Assembly (NCBI RefSeq): GCF_965204125.1
Contig: NZ_OZ241968.1
Coordinates: 1,178,001 to 1,242,000, forward strand
Reading direction: 5' to 3'
Source: Poriferisodalis sp965204125
GTDB taxonomy: Bacteria > Actinomycetota > Acidimicrobiia > Acidimicrobiales > Poriferisodalaceae
Length of the DNA stretch: 64,000 nt
Shown piece by piece: positions 1 through 7,230 of the stretch. Each line of letters starts with the position of its first letter. Positions within the stretch are counted from its first letter, which is position 1. Made by a program: the position numbers and the translations under genes. The notes beneath the pieces were generated by a model. That model did not search any database and was not told the DNA's origin. It worked only from the letters and a program-made list of their open reading frames with translations.

Positions 1-2
1 AT

Positions 3-1106
3 GAGATTGCGCTCACGGCAGCCGGTCTGCTGTTCGCCCTCGGGGCAGCGGCGGCCCCGGGCACCTTCGTCTTGCGGTTCGGTGCCTTCCTGCACCTGTT
101 CGTGCACGTCGCGATACGGAATTCGTACGGTTCCATCAACCACGGCGTCCATGTGCTGCTGCTGGTCGGCTTCGCGCTGCTGTTCCTGCCGGGCCGTCGG
201 CATCGCCAGCTCCACGAGCGGAACAACGTGCGGCGGTGCCTCACGTCCTTGTGGCTGGCGCAAAGCGTCATCTTGCTGTCGTACACCTTGTCGGGCATCT
301 GGAAGATCTGGTACGGCCGGCTCGAACTGTTCTCGTCGGATGCCCTGACGCGCATCCTGCTGGACCGGTTGCTCGCCGAGGCCGACGAGATTCCGCTGCT
401 GCTGCCGTTCGTGGCGCAGCACAACTGGCTGGCGCAGTCGATGTGGTGGCTGACGCTCTACATCGAGATCTTTGCGCTGCTGGTGGTGTTCCGGCCTCAT
501 CTGCACCGGCCTATCGGCGCTGTCCTGATGCTGTTCCACATCACGAGCGATCTGCTCATGAACATCTCGTTTTCCCTCAACATCGTGATGGTGGGCTTGT
601 TTCTGCTGCTGTCGCCGCTTGCCCCTGACCGGTTCTCGCTGTCGGGGACCGTTCGGTCGCTGCCGATCGTGGGCCTACCGTTCCGCATCATGAAGCGCCG
701 GCAGCGGTCGCAACGGCCGCAGCAGACCGAGCGGGTCTGGCTCGTGTACGACGGCGAGTGCCCGATGTGCAACAACTACGCCCAGTACCTGCGGCTGCGG
801 CAATCTGTCGGTGAGTTCGTGCTGGTGGACGCTCGCCAGGGCGGCCCGATCGTCGACGAGGTCCGGCGGCTGCCGCACGATCTGAATGACGGGATGGTGG
901 TGAAGATCGGCGACCGGCACTACGTCGGTCATGAAGCGCTGCACGTGCTCGCGCTGCTGTCCACCGATCATGGTGCTTTCAACAAGTTCAACCGGTTGGC
1001 GTTCAGCTCGCCGCTGATCTCGCGCTTCACGTACCCGCTGATGAAGGCTGGGCGCTGGGTGCTCTTGAAGCTGAAAGGTGTGGCGCCCATCTCGCCCGAC
1101 GGCTGA
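3..1106 (+). CDS. Membrane protein with C-terminal DCC (DUF393) thiol-disulfide domain, 5' truncated
   Basis: The frame is open to the left edge, so the N-terminus lies outside the window. The visible N-terminal 210 residues or so form several hydrophobic segments resembling HTTM-type membrane proteins. The last 120 residues form a DCC domain (predicted thiol-disulfide oxidoreductase family) that opens with VYDGECPMCNN, whose CPMC is the redox-type CxxC. Fusion of a membrane part to DCC suggests a membrane-tethered thiol enzyme, but no substrate can be named. The stop overlaps the convergent neighbour in the sequence TGATCA, leaving no room for a terminator between them. Family assignment is reasonably safe; function is unknown. 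Confidence 0.75.
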   Translation, partial: EIALTAAGLLFALGAAAAPGTFVLRFGAFLHLFVHVAIRNSYGSINHGVHVLLLVGFALLFLPGRRHRQLHERNNVRRCLTSLWLAQSVILLSYTLSGIWKIWYGRLELFSSDALTRILLDRLLAEADEIPLLLPFVAQHNWLAQSMWWLTLYIEIFALLVVFRPHLHRPIGAVLMLFHITSDLLMNISFSLNIVMVGLFLLLSPLAPDRFSLSGTVRSLPIVGLPFRIMKRRQRSQRPQQTERVWLVYDGECPMCNNYAQYLRLRQSVGEFVLVDARQGGPIVDEVRRLPHDLNDGMVVKIGDRHYVGHEALHVLALLSTDHGAFNKFNRLAFSSPLISRFTYPLMKAGRWVLLKLKGVAPISPDG

Positions 1107-2231
1107 TCAGGGATCGGGCCAGGGGTCGGCGGTGTCTGTGATGTTGGCTAGAGAGTCGTTGTCGGCGCCTTCTTTGCGGCCGGTCCAGCGGACTTGACCA
1201 GGTGTGGCGCTCAGGCGGGCAATCACGTTCTGCTGCATGAGCCCGTCGACTTCCACGAACACTCCGCGAGATCTGGCATGGGGGTCGTCTGCTAGCTGGC
1301 TCATGTCGAGGACCGGGGCTGCGGCAGCCTGGGCGTTGTCGAAGGCCTCAACTGCCTCAGCCAGCGTACGCTGTGACACCCAGTCGGCCATTGCCTCGTC
1401 CAACTCGGCGCGATGGGCCATGCGGCCCTCGAAGGTGGTGAAGCGCTCGTCGTCGCCGATGCCGATCATCTCCATGACCCTCGCAGCCACCGAGTCTGTG
1501 GAGCTGCTGACGGCCAGCCACCCGCCGTCGGAGGCCTGGTAGGTGCCACGCGGGACGCTGTAGGGGATGCCTGAACCGAGGCGGGGCTGCAGGTAGCCCT
1601 CGGTGTGCCATGCGGTCATGAGCGGGCCCATCGCCTGCGACATGGACTCGAGCAGGTTGACGTCGACCACCTGGCCGATGCCGCTGCGCAGGGCCACCAA
1701 TGCCGCGAACGCTCCGGCCAGGCCGGCCATCTCGTCGGTGAGCGCCACCGGCGGCAGCAGCGGCGCGCCGTCGGCCTCGCCGTTCATCGAGGCGAAGCCG
1801 CTCATCGCCTCGGCGAGCGTCGCGAAGCCCGGCCGGTCGCGGTACGGGCCGTCCTGGCCGAAGCCGGTCAGCCGCACGACGACCAGCTTCGGGTTGGCTG
1901 CGATCAGTTCGTCGGGCACCAGGCCGAGCGCTTCGAGCTTGCCGGGCCGGAAGTTCTCCACCAGCACATCGGCGACGGCGAGCAGCCGGCGCAGCAGCGC
2001 GAGGTCGGCGGCGGCCTTGAGATCGAGCGTGACACAGCGCTTGTTGCGGTTGACCAGACGCCACCACAGGGTCTCGCCCTGTGCATCCCGCCATCCCATG
2101 TTGCGGACGGTGTCGCCGCCGGGGCGCTCCACCTTGATGACATCGGCGCCGAAATCGGCTAGGTAGCGGGCGCAGTGCGGCCCGGCGAACACCGATGAGA
2201 GGTCCAGTACTCGTAGGCCGTCGAGCGGCAT
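1107..2231 (-). CDS. CaiB/BaiF family CoA-transferase
   Basis: A 374-residue class III CoA-transferase or alpha-methylacyl-CoA racemase-type protein. The N-terminus MPLDGLRVLDLSSVFAGPHC and the following ADFGADVIKVERP are hallmark sequences; VNRNKRCVTLDLK and DVLVENFRPG follow in the expected order. Length matches the family. An upstream in-frame extension exists, but it would run into accE, so I chose the ATG at 2231. The gene follows accE and pccB on the same strand with short spacing, suggesting co-transcription and a role in acyl-CoA (methyl-branched or propionate-linked) metabolism. Racemase versus transferase cannot be separated from sequence alone. Confidence 0.85.
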   Translation of the reverse strand: MPLDGLRVLDLSSVFAGPHCARYLADFGADVIKVERPGGDTVRNMGWRDAQGETLWWRLVNRNKRCVTLDLKAAADLALLRRLLAVADVLVENFRPGKLEALGLVPDELIAANPKLVVVRLTGFGQDGPYRDRPGFATLAEAMSGFASMNGEADGAPLLPPVALTDEMAGLAGAFAALVALRSGIGQVVDVNLLESMSQAMGPLMTAWHTEGYLQPRLGSGIPYSVPRGTYQASDGGWLAVSSSTDSVAARVMEMIGIGDDERFTTFEGRMAHRAELDEAMADWVSQRTLAEAVEAFDNAQAAAAPVLDMSQLADDPHARSRGVFVEVDGLMQQNVIARLSATPGQVRWTGRKEGADNDSLANITDTADPWPDP

Positions 2232-2263
2232 GACCGCAGCGCGGTTGGGGCCTTCGGGCACGG

Positions 2264-2470
2264 CTAGCGGTAGCGGACCGCGGGCCAGGACGTGGGGGCT
2301 TGCCAGGGGCGGCCGCTGAAACGCCACTTGCTGGATGTCGCCGCGTGCGGAGCGGCCGGGACGGGACGGGGCCACAGCAGCTCCAGCGCCGTGACGATGG
2401 CGGCGGCCTCTTCGGCAGTCGCTGCAGGAGTGATGGCCACGTGCGAAGCGTCGATCACGGGTCCTGTCAC
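2264..2470 (-). CDS. accE: Acyl-CoA carboxylase epsilon subunit
   Basis: A 68-residue protein starting at GTG, 14 nt after the pccB stop. It has the small actinobacterial AccE pattern: a helical EEAAAIVTALELLW segment, a proline/alanine linker, then a Trp/Arg-rich tail (SKWRFSGRPW, SWPAVRYR). AccE binds and stimulates the carboxyltransferase (AccD-type) subunit, and location directly after pccB is the normal arrangement in Actinobacteria. Identification rests on position, size and the W/R tail; the family is weakly conserved. The biotin-carrying alpha subunit is not in this window. Confidence 0.8.
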   Translation of the reverse strand: MTGPVIDASHVAITPAATAEEAAAIVTALELLWPRPVPAAPHAATSSKWRFSGRPWQAPTSWPAVRYR

Positions 2471-2484
2471 CGGTCGTTCGCCCG

Positions 2485-4041
2485 TTACAGCGGCACGTTG
2501 CCGTGCTTGCGGCGCGGCAACTCCTCGCGCTTGGCGCCGATCATGTCGAACGCGGCGATGACCTTCTGGCGGGTCTCGGCGGGGTCGATGACCGCATCCA
2601 CGATGCCCCGCTCGGCCGCGATGTAGGGGTTGGCGTACTTGCGGCTGTACTCGTCGACCAGCGCCGCCTTGCGGGCCTCGGGATCGGCGGCCTGCTGCAG
2701 CTCGCGCCGGTTCAGGATCTCCACCGCGCCCTGCGGGCCCATCACGGCCAGCTCGGCGGTAGGCCACGCGAAGCTGACGTCGCAGCCGACCGATTTGGAG
2801 TCCATCACGACGTAGGCGCCGCCGTAGGCCTTGCGGGTGATGACCTGCACCCGCGGCACGGTCGCCTCGCAGTAGGCGTACAGCAGCTTGGCGCCGTGGC
2901 GGATGATGCCGCCGTGTTCCTGATCGACGCCCGGCAGGAAGCCGGGCACGTCCACGAAGGTCAGCAGCGGGATGTTGAAGGCGTCGCAGAAGCGCACGAA
3001 CCGGGCCGCCTTCTCTGACGACTCGATGTCGAGCACGCCGGCCATCACCATCGGCTGGTTGCCCACAACGCCCACCGAGCGGCCGCCGACGCGTGCGAAA
3101 CCGCACACGATCGAACCGGCCCACGCGGCGTGGTACTCGAAGAACTCGCCGTCGTCGACGACCTCGGTGATCACCTGCTTCATGTCGTAGGGCACGTTGG
3201 GGCTCTGCGGCATGAGATCACGCAGCGTCGGGCACCAGCGATCGGGCTCGTCGGCGGTTTCGACGACCGGCGGCGCGTCGAGGTTGTTGGACGGCAGGAA
3301 CGACAGCAGGTAGCGCACGTCGTCGAGCACGGCCTTCTCGTCGGCAGCGACGAACGTGGCCACGCCCGACTTGGTGCTGTGCGAGCCGGCGCCGCCGAGC
3401 TCTTCGAGCGTCACGTCCTCGCCGGTGACGGTCTTCACCACGTCGGGGCCGGTGATGAACATGTGGCTGGAGTCGCGCACCATGAAGATGAAGTCGGTCA
3501 TGGCGGGCGAATAGACGGCACCGCCGGCGCACGGCCCCATGATCACGCTGATCTGCGGGATGACACCCGAGGCGAGCACGTTGCGGCGGAAGATGCCGCC
3601 GTAGCCCGCCAGCGAGACCACCCCTTCCTGGATGCGGGCGCCGGCGCCGTCGTTGAGGCCGATGATCGGCGCACCCACCGACTCGGCGAGGTCCATGACC
3701 TTGTGGGTCTTCTCGGCGAACACCTCGCCGAGGGCGCCGCCGAACACGGTGAAGTCCTGGCTGGCCACGAAGACCTTGCGGCCGTCGATGTTGCCCCAGC
3801 CGGTGATGATGCCGTCGGTGTAGGGGCGCTCATCGAGGCCGACATCGTGCGCCCGGTGGCGGGCGAGCATGTCGAGCTCGTGGAACGTGCCCTCGTCGAA
3901 GAGGTACTCGATGCGCTCGCGGGCGAGCATCTTGCCCTTGTCGTGCTGCCGCTGGACCGCGCGCTCGGTGCCGGCGTTCAGCGCCTCGTCGCGGCGGCGG
4001 GCCAGCTCACCCAGCCGCTCGTCCATGGTCGGCTCAGACAT
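2485..4041 (-). CDS. pccB: Propionyl-CoA (acyl-CoA) carboxylase beta subunit
   Basis: A 518-residue carboxyltransferase subunit that moves carboxyl from biotin to propionyl- or another acyl-CoA, giving (S)-methylmalonyl-CoA. Full family length and motifs are present: RERIEYLFDEGTFHELD, the oxyanion-type GGAVYSPAMTDFIFM and GPDVVKTVTGE in the N-half, and DVPGFLPGVDQEHGGIIRHGAKLLYAY and YVVMDSKSVGCDVSFAWP in the C-half. accE follows directly. An extended distance away, methylmalonyl-CoA epimerase and crotonyl-CoA carboxylase/reductase are also encoded, so methylmalonyl-CoA chemistry is probably important here. A TAGGCT box lies 7 nt before the ATG. Confidence 0.92.
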   Translation of the reverse strand: MSEPTMDERLGELARRRDEALNAGTERAVQRQHDKGKMLARERIEYLFDEGTFHELDMLARHRAHDVGLDERPYTDGIITGWGNIDGRKVFVASQDFTVFGGALGEVFAEKTHKVMDLAESVGAPIIGLNDGAGARIQEGVVSLAGYGGIFRRNVLASGVIPQISVIMGPCAGGAVYSPAMTDFIFMVRDSSHMFITGPDVVKTVTGEDVTLEELGGAGSHSTKSGVATFVAADEKAVLDDVRYLLSFLPSNNLDAPPVVETADEPDRWCPTLRDLMPQSPNVPYDMKQVITEVVDDGEFFEYHAAWAGSIVCGFARVGGRSVGVVGNQPMVMAGVLDIESSEKAARFVRFCDAFNIPLLTFVDVPGFLPGVDQEHGGIIRHGAKLLYAYCEATVPRVQVITRKAYGGAYVVMDSKSVGCDVSFAWPTAELAVMGPQGAVEILNRRELQQAADPEARKAALVDEYSRKYANPYIAAERGIVDAVIDPAETRQKVIAAFDMIGAKREELPRRKHGNVPL

Positions 4042-4048
4042 TCAAGAA

Positions 4049-4054
4049 AGCCTA
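4049..4054 (-). promoter_or_regulatory. Probable -10 box of pccB (leaderless)
   Basis: TAGGCT read on the minus strand, 7 nt before the pccB ATG. It matches the TANNNT actinobacterial -10 and the spacing seen at many other genes here, implying a transcript that starts at or next to the start codon. No convincing -35 is visible. Confidence 0.5.
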
Positions 4055-4102
4055 CGAGAGCACGCCGTCTCCTAGCTCAGGCGGTCCCTACCAGCCCATT
4101 TC

Positions 4103-4167
4103 TCCCGCTCTTGTTCGCTGCGCTCACGGGCCGCTCGGGCCACGGCTTCGCCTTCGGCTCAGCCTCT
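4103..4167. repeat. Dispersed intergenic repeat, copy 1
   Basis: A 65-bp element beginning TCCCGCTCTTGTTCGCT and ending in AGCCTCT. It contains a GGGCC-GCTCG-GGCC dyad and a GGC-TTC-GCC dyad. Similar elements lie at 33902-34079 (two tandem units), 42141-42188 and 61097-61163, always in the same orientation. In each case the element sits upstream of a minus-strand gene. Here it fills the divergent region between pccB and the VOC gene. Confidence 0.8.
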
Positions 4168-4172
4168 AGGCT
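4167..4172 (+). promoter_or_regulatory. Probable -10 box of the VOC gene (leaderless)
   Basis: TAGGCT, 6 nt before the ATG at 4179, abutting the end of the dispersed repeat. Same TANNNT spacing as at other starts in the window. Confidence 0.5.
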
Positions 4173-4178
4173 GCGGGC

Positions 4179-4538
4179 ATGGAACTGGGGCCTGTGCATC
4201 ACGTTTCGATCAACTGCGCTGATGTGGATGCAGCGGCGCCGTTCTACACCGACATCCTGGGCATGAAGCAGCTCGACCGGCCCGACTTCGGCTTCAACGG
4301 GCGGTGGCTGCAGACGCCTGGCGGCGGTGAGGTGCACCTCATCGAAGTGGCCGACTGGGTGGCGCCCAAGGGCCAGCACTGGGCCTTCAAGGTGGACGAC
4401 ATCGATGCCACCGTGGCCGAGCTGCGCGATGCCGGCGTGAGGGTCAAGGACCCGGTGGCGCTGCCGGGCACCACTGCCCGCCAGACGTTCTTCTTCGACC
4501 CGGCCGGCAACATGATCGAGCTGAACCAGCCCGCCTGA
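4179..4538 (+). CDS. VOC (glyoxalase/bleomycin resistance) family protein
   Basis: A 119-residue single-module vicinal-oxygen-chelate protein. HHVSINCADVDAAAPFYTDILGM opens the first beta-alpha-beta-beta-beta unit; HLIE, HWAFKVDDIDATVAEL and FFFDPAGNMIELNQ supply the typical second unit with probable metal-binding His/Glu. Family members are lyases, dioxygenases, epimerases or antibiotic-binding proteins, and sequence alone does not decide between them. The gene stands alone, divergent from pccB; the separate methylmalonyl-CoA epimerase at 27797-28198 makes that role less likely here. Confidence 0.8.
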   Translation: MELGPVHHVSINCADVDAAAPFYTDILGMKQLDRPDFGFNGRWLQTPGGGEVHLIEVADWVAPKGQHWAFKVDDIDATVAELRDAGVRVKDPVALPGTTARQTFFFDPAGNMIELNQPA

Positions 4539-4571
4539 GCCCAGCCTCGCTCCAACTCAGGTGAGCCTCGA

Positions 4572-5492
4572 CTAGGTGTCCGTCCGGTAGGCCGCGAGGT
4601 TCATCACCCGGTCGAGCAAGTTCTCGGCGCCGATCCGCTCGCAGAGTTCTGCGAAACCCCGATGCGGGCCGCGCCAGGCCAGCTCGTCGACGCTGTCTGA
4701 CACCGGCGCATCGGTGCTTACCGTGGCGATGCGGCGGAACAGCAGGGCGAGTTCCCGCTCGTCGGCGAGCGTTGCGGCGAGACCGGCCGCGCCCCGGACC
4801 TTCGGCGCCCAGTCGTCGTGCGAGTCCGGGATGTTCTCGATGTGGCCGTAGTGCGACAGCATCACCGACGTCGACTTGGCGCCCCAGCCCCGCAGGCCCG
4901 GAAAGCCATCGGCGCTGTCGCCCACCAAGCCCAGGTAGTCGGGTATGGACTCAGGGCTGACGCCGAACTTCGCTTCGACGCCAGCCACGTCGATGATCTC
5001 GTCGGCCCGGCGGTCCCACTGGACCACCTTGCCGCCGACGCACTGGCCCAAGTCCTTGTCGGGAGTGCAGATGAACACCTGCCCGACACGATCGTCGTCA
5101 GCAGCCATCGCCGCGCCCGCCGCCATGGCGTCATCGGCTTCGAACTCGATCATCGGCCAGACCGCCACGCCCAGCAGCCGCAGCGCGTCCTCCGTGGGAT
5201 GGAACTGCGACAGCAGGTCGGGCTCGATCCCCGAGCCGTCCTTGTACCCGGGCCACAGATCGTTGCGGAACGACTCCACGACATGGTCGGTAGCCACAGC
5301 CACATGGGTGGCACCGCCTTCGAGCAGCATCACGATGTTGCCGAGCACACCCCGCAGCGCTCCGACCTCGCTGCCGTCCGGCGCCTTGCGGCCGGGCACC
5401 GCAAAGAAGTGGCGGAACAGCTCGTAGGTGCCGTCGATCAGGTGGACATCGACCTGACCGCCTGCGGGCGGCGCTCCCGCTGATCCCTCCAT
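4572..5492 (-). CDS. 5'-3' exonuclease (Pol I N-terminal domain-like, FEN family)
   Basis: A 306-residue stand-alone 5'-3' exonuclease/flap endonuclease. VHLIDGTYELFRHFF starts the PIN-like fold; EFEADDAMAA and TPDKDLGQCV carry the clustered acidic metal ligands; GLVGDSADGFPGLRGWGAKS is the helix-3-turn-helix DNA-binding region. Such proteins process RNA primers and flaps or act in repair. Full length for the stand-alone family. It is convergent with the VOC gene and divergent from the acyl-CoA ligase. TAGGGT sits 7 nt upstream of the ATG. Confidence 0.88.
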   Translation of the reverse strand: MEGSAGAPPAGGQVDVHLIDGTYELFRHFFAVPGRKAPDGSEVGALRGVLGNIVMLLEGGATHVAVATDHVVESFRNDLWPGYKDGSGIEPDLLSQFHPTEDALRLLGVAVWPMIEFEADDAMAAGAAMAADDDRVGQVFICTPDKDLGQCVGGKVVQWDRRADEIIDVAGVEAKFGVSPESIPDYLGLVGDSADGFPGLRGWGAKSTSVMLSHYGHIENIPDSHDDWAPKVRGAAGLAATLADERELALLFRRIATVSTDAPVSDSVDELAWRGPHRGFAELCERIGAENLLDRVMNLAAYRTDT

Positions 5493-5499
5493 GGCCGCG

Positions 5500-5505
5500 A
5501 CCCTA
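5500..5505 (-). promoter_or_regulatory. Probable -10 box of the exonuclease gene
   Basis: TAGGGT on the minus strand, 7 nt before the ATG at 5492; the best form of the leaderless -10 motif seen repeatedly in this window. Confidence 0.55.
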
Positions 5506-5531
5506 GGAGGCGGCTCAGCCTCCGCAGGGCA

Positions 5532-5592
5532 CTGCCGCGGCAGCCCGCTCTAGAGTTGGCGCGGCCGTTCCGCCGGAAGACGCCTCCGGCGG
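5532..5592. other. Two palindromes upstream of the acyl-CoA ligase gene
   Basis: A perfect 12-bp palindrome CTGCCGCGGCAG (5532-5543), then an 8-bp inverted repeat CCGCCGGA...TCCGGCGG (5570-5577 and 5585-5592, 7-nt loop). They lie 59-119 bp before the ligase ATG and could be operator or RNA structure; which is unknown. Confidence 0.45.
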
Positions 5593-5650
5593 CGCACTGC
5601 ACACCACGGCGACCGCCGCGTACGACAACCCATGACCCTGAGGGGACGAC

Positions 5651-7189
5651 ATGAAGGTTCCGTTTACTGTTTCCGACTTCCTGTACCGGGCCGAGAACGT
5701 GTACCCGGACCGGGTGGCGCTGGCCGACGAACCCGAAGCGCCTGGCGGCGGGCTCGGGGAGATCACCTACGCCCAGTTCGGCGACCTCGTACGGGCCCAG
5801 GCAGCCAAGCTGGACCAGATCGGCATCGGGCACGGCGAGCGGGTGGCGATGGTGTCGCAGAACGCCGGCCGGCTGATGACGTCGTTCTACGGCGTGTCGG
5901 GCTACGGCCGCATCTTCGTGCCGATCAACTTCCGGCTCAGCCACGACGAGATCAGCTACATCATCGATCACTGCGGCGCCACGATGCTGCTGGTGGATCC
6001 CTCCATGGAGGACACCTGCAAGGACATCGACGTGGAGCACTTCGTGGTGATGGGCACCGACGCCGACGACCAGATGTACGCGCCGGGCGCGGAGCCGGCC
6101 CCGTGGACGCCCGACGAGGACGTCACCGCCACCATCAACTACACCTCGGGCACCACCGCCCGCCCCAAGGGGGTGCAGCAGACCCACCGGGCGCTGTGGG
6201 TGAACGCCACCACGTTCGGCTGGCATTCGGGCGTCAGCGACCGTGACGTGTACCTGCACACGCTGCCGATGTTCCACTGCAACGGCTGGGGCATGCCCTA
6301 CGCCGTGACCGGCATGGGCGGCAAGCACGTGGTACAGCGCGAGGTGCGCGGCCCCGAGATCCTGAAGCGCATCGAAGACCACGGCGTCACGCTGATGTGC
6401 GGCGCTCCTGCCGTGGTGGCGGCGGTGCTGGATGCGGCGGCCGACTGGGACGGTCCCATTCCCGGCAGCGGACGGGTGCGGATGGTGGTGGCGGGCGCGC
6501 CGCCGCCCACGCGCACGATCGCCCGCATGGAAACCGAGCTGGGCTGGGAGTTCATCCAGATCTACGGCCTCACCGAGACGGCGCCGCTGCTCACCATGAA
6601 CCGCTGCCGGCCCGAATGGGACGACTTCGAGCCCGACGAGAAGGCCCGCAAGCTCAGCCGGGCTGGCGCCCCTGCTATCGGCGTGAAGATCGACGTGGAC
6701 AACCAGGGCGAGATCCTTGCCCGGGCGAACGTGGTGCTCGAGGGCTACTGGGAGCAGCCCGAGGCGACTGCAGAGGCCATCGTGGACGGCTGGTTCCACA
6801 CCGGCGACGGCGGCACCATGGACGATGAGCACCACGTCACGATCTCGGACCGCAAGAAGGACGTGATCATCTCCGGCGGCGAGAACGTGTCGTCGATCGA
6901 GGTGGAGGACGTGCTGTTCAGCCATCCCGCGGTGACCGAGGTGGCCGTGATCGGCGTGCCCGACCAGAAGTGGGGCGAGACCATCAAGGCCCTCGTGGTC
7001 GTCGACGCCGCAGCCGATGCCGTCACCGATCGTGATCTCATCGATTTCTGCCGGGACCGGATGGCGCACTTCAAGTGCCCCACCAGCGTCGAGTTCCGCG
7101 AGGAACTGGCCCGCACGGCCACCGGCAAGCTGCAGAAGTTCAAGCTCCGTGCGCCCTACTGGGAGGGCATGGAGAAGCAGATCAACTGA
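5651..7189 (+). CDS. AMP-forming acyl-CoA synthetase (fatty-acyl-CoA ligase family)
   Basis: A 512-residue ANL-superfamily enzyme that adenylates a carboxylic acid and transfers it to CoA. It shows the P-loop YTSGTTARPKG, the A5 motif YGLTETAP, HTGD in A7, the hinge RKKDVIISGGENVSSIEVE, and the C-terminal catalytic Lys in TATGKLQKFK. Length is normal. GAGGGGA, 7 nt before the ATG, is a good ribosome binding site, unlike the leaderless genes around it. No neighbouring beta-oxidation operon points to a substrate; medium-chain or branched acids are plausible. Confidence 0.88.
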   Translation: MKVPFTVSDFLYRAENVYPDRVALADEPEAPGGGLGEITYAQFGDLVRAQAAKLDQIGIGHGERVAMVSQNAGRLMTSFYGVSGYGRIFVPINFRLSHDEISYIIDHCGATMLLVDPSMEDTCKDIDVEHFVVMGTDADDQMYAPGAEPAPWTPDEDVTATINYTSGTTARPKGVQQTHRALWVNATTFGWHSGVSDRDVYLHTLPMFHCNGWGMPYAVTGMGGKHVVQREVRGPEILKRIEDHGVTLMCGAPAVVAAVLDAAADWDGPIPGSGRVRMVVAGAPPPTRTIARMETELGWEFIQIYGLTETAPLLTMNRCRPEWDDFEPDEKARKLSRAGAPAIGVKIDVDNQGEILARANVVLEGYWEQPEATAEAIVDGWFHTGDGGTMDDEHHVTISDRKKDVIISGGENVSSIEVEDVLFSHPAVTEVAVIGVPDQKWGETIKALVVVDAAADAVTDRDLIDFCRDRMAHFKCPTSVEFREELARTATGKLQKFKLRAPYWEGMEKQIN

Positions 7190-7230
7190 GTCTGGCTGCG
7201 GCGCCCACCTGACACGCGCACACGACAGCA